DNA of 5,273 nt from Aliterella sp. RAGGC_92. GTDB lineage: Bacteria; Cyanobacteriota; Cyanobacteriia; Cyanobacteriales; Chroococcidiopsidaceae. Where the stretch lies: NCBI GenBank assembly GCA_030826005.1, contig JAPJOW010000266.1:1-5273 (forward strand). The letters are read 5' to 3'. A program made the translations under genes and the position numbers. Under the pieces are notes generated by a model, which made no database searches, was not told the DNA's origin, and saw nothing but the letters and a program-made list of their open reading frames with translations. Below, piece after piece: positions 5,007 through 5,273 of this stretch (positions within the stretch are counted from its first letter, which is position 1; every line of letters starts with the position of its first letter).

Positions 5007-5273
5007 ATAGAGTTATTACTTAGGATCTTAAATAAATAAAGTTTATATTATACATTTCTAGAGCTTATTTAACTCTAGAAGGTCGTCAAAAAATCAAATT
5101 AAAGTTTTAAATAACTATTATGCCAATACACTAAAATCAATTTATTAAGTTTTATTTCAAGATACGATTTTATAGTAACTAGCTGTAAATTCTTATCTAA
5201 ATTTAAACTATGAGCTTTGCTTAAAAATTAAATGTTCGTAAGGAAAACCTGATAAATATTAGAGGTTGTAATT
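5007..5273. other. AT-rich non-coding stretch to the right edge
   Basis: Every frame is broken by frequent stops, and no RNA gene is recognisable. Besides the hairpin at 5056-5080, the only signal is AGAGG at 5261-5265. This would be a suitably spaced Shine-Dalgarno for a plus-strand gene starting just beyond the window. Confidence 0.5.
5056..5080. repeat. 8-bp perfect inverted repeat downstream of the orphan gene
   Basis: TTCTAGAG (5056-5063) and CTCTAGAA (5073-5080) enclose a 9-nt AT-rich loop, starting 50 bp after the stop at 5006. It may end the preceding transcript, but GGTCGTC follows it rather than a T-run, so it is listed as a hairpin only. Confidence 0.45.

Noticed and set aside
1..5273. 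CRISPR array, insertion sequence or defence system
   Set aside because: There are no regularly spaced repeats, no transposase frame and no terminal inverted repeats, and every sizeable supported gene except the orphan at 4716-5006 belongs to a recognisable family.

Overview
The window is an ordinary-looking chromosomal segment from a cyanobacterium. The HIP1 octamer GCGATCGC occurs eight times (starting at 466, 692, 836, 1054, 2028, 2582, 3905 and 4869), where chance would give about 0.1. The aspartate kinase carries the four-ACT-domain C-terminus typical of cyanobacteria. A high-light-inducible chlorophyll-binding protein and a tRNA-His without an encoded CCA fit as well. I cannot name the genus.

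Layout. At 1-1281 (+) is the 3' part of lysC, cut by the left edge. A perfect 11-bp hairpin at 1287-1314 separates it from a convergent block on the minus strand. That block, read from its 5' end, is exbB (3346-2423, GTG start), exbD (2408-1785, 14 bp later) and a small four-helix 'phage holin family' (PF04020-type) membrane protein (1689-1321). Divergent from exbB is a plus-strand DUF1232/YkvA-type small membrane protein (3577-3882), followed by a terminator whose stem is built from HIP1. Next are a 14-bp perfect hairpin and tRNA-His(GTG) on the minus strand (4069-3996). The right third is AT-rich. It holds a 58-codon high-light-inducible protein gene (4346-4522), short enough to be missed by length-filtered gene calling, and a 96-residue orphan protein with two predicted membrane helices (4716-5006). 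The last 267 bp are non-coding.

How the genes fit together. lysC is a housekeeping gene for lysine, threonine and methionine precursor supply. exbB and exbD should form a proton-driven inner-membrane motor, but no TonB/TolA partner or outer-membrane receptor lies in the window. The hli gene has a long upstream region with two matches to the HLR1 (RpaB-binding) direct-repeat consensus, which fits light-stress control.

I found no mobile element, CRISPR array, defence system or obviously new multi-gene system. The points most worth a second look are the Gln at the usual TM3 Glu position of ExbB, the HLR1-like repeats before the small hli gene, and the unrecognised protein downstream of it.
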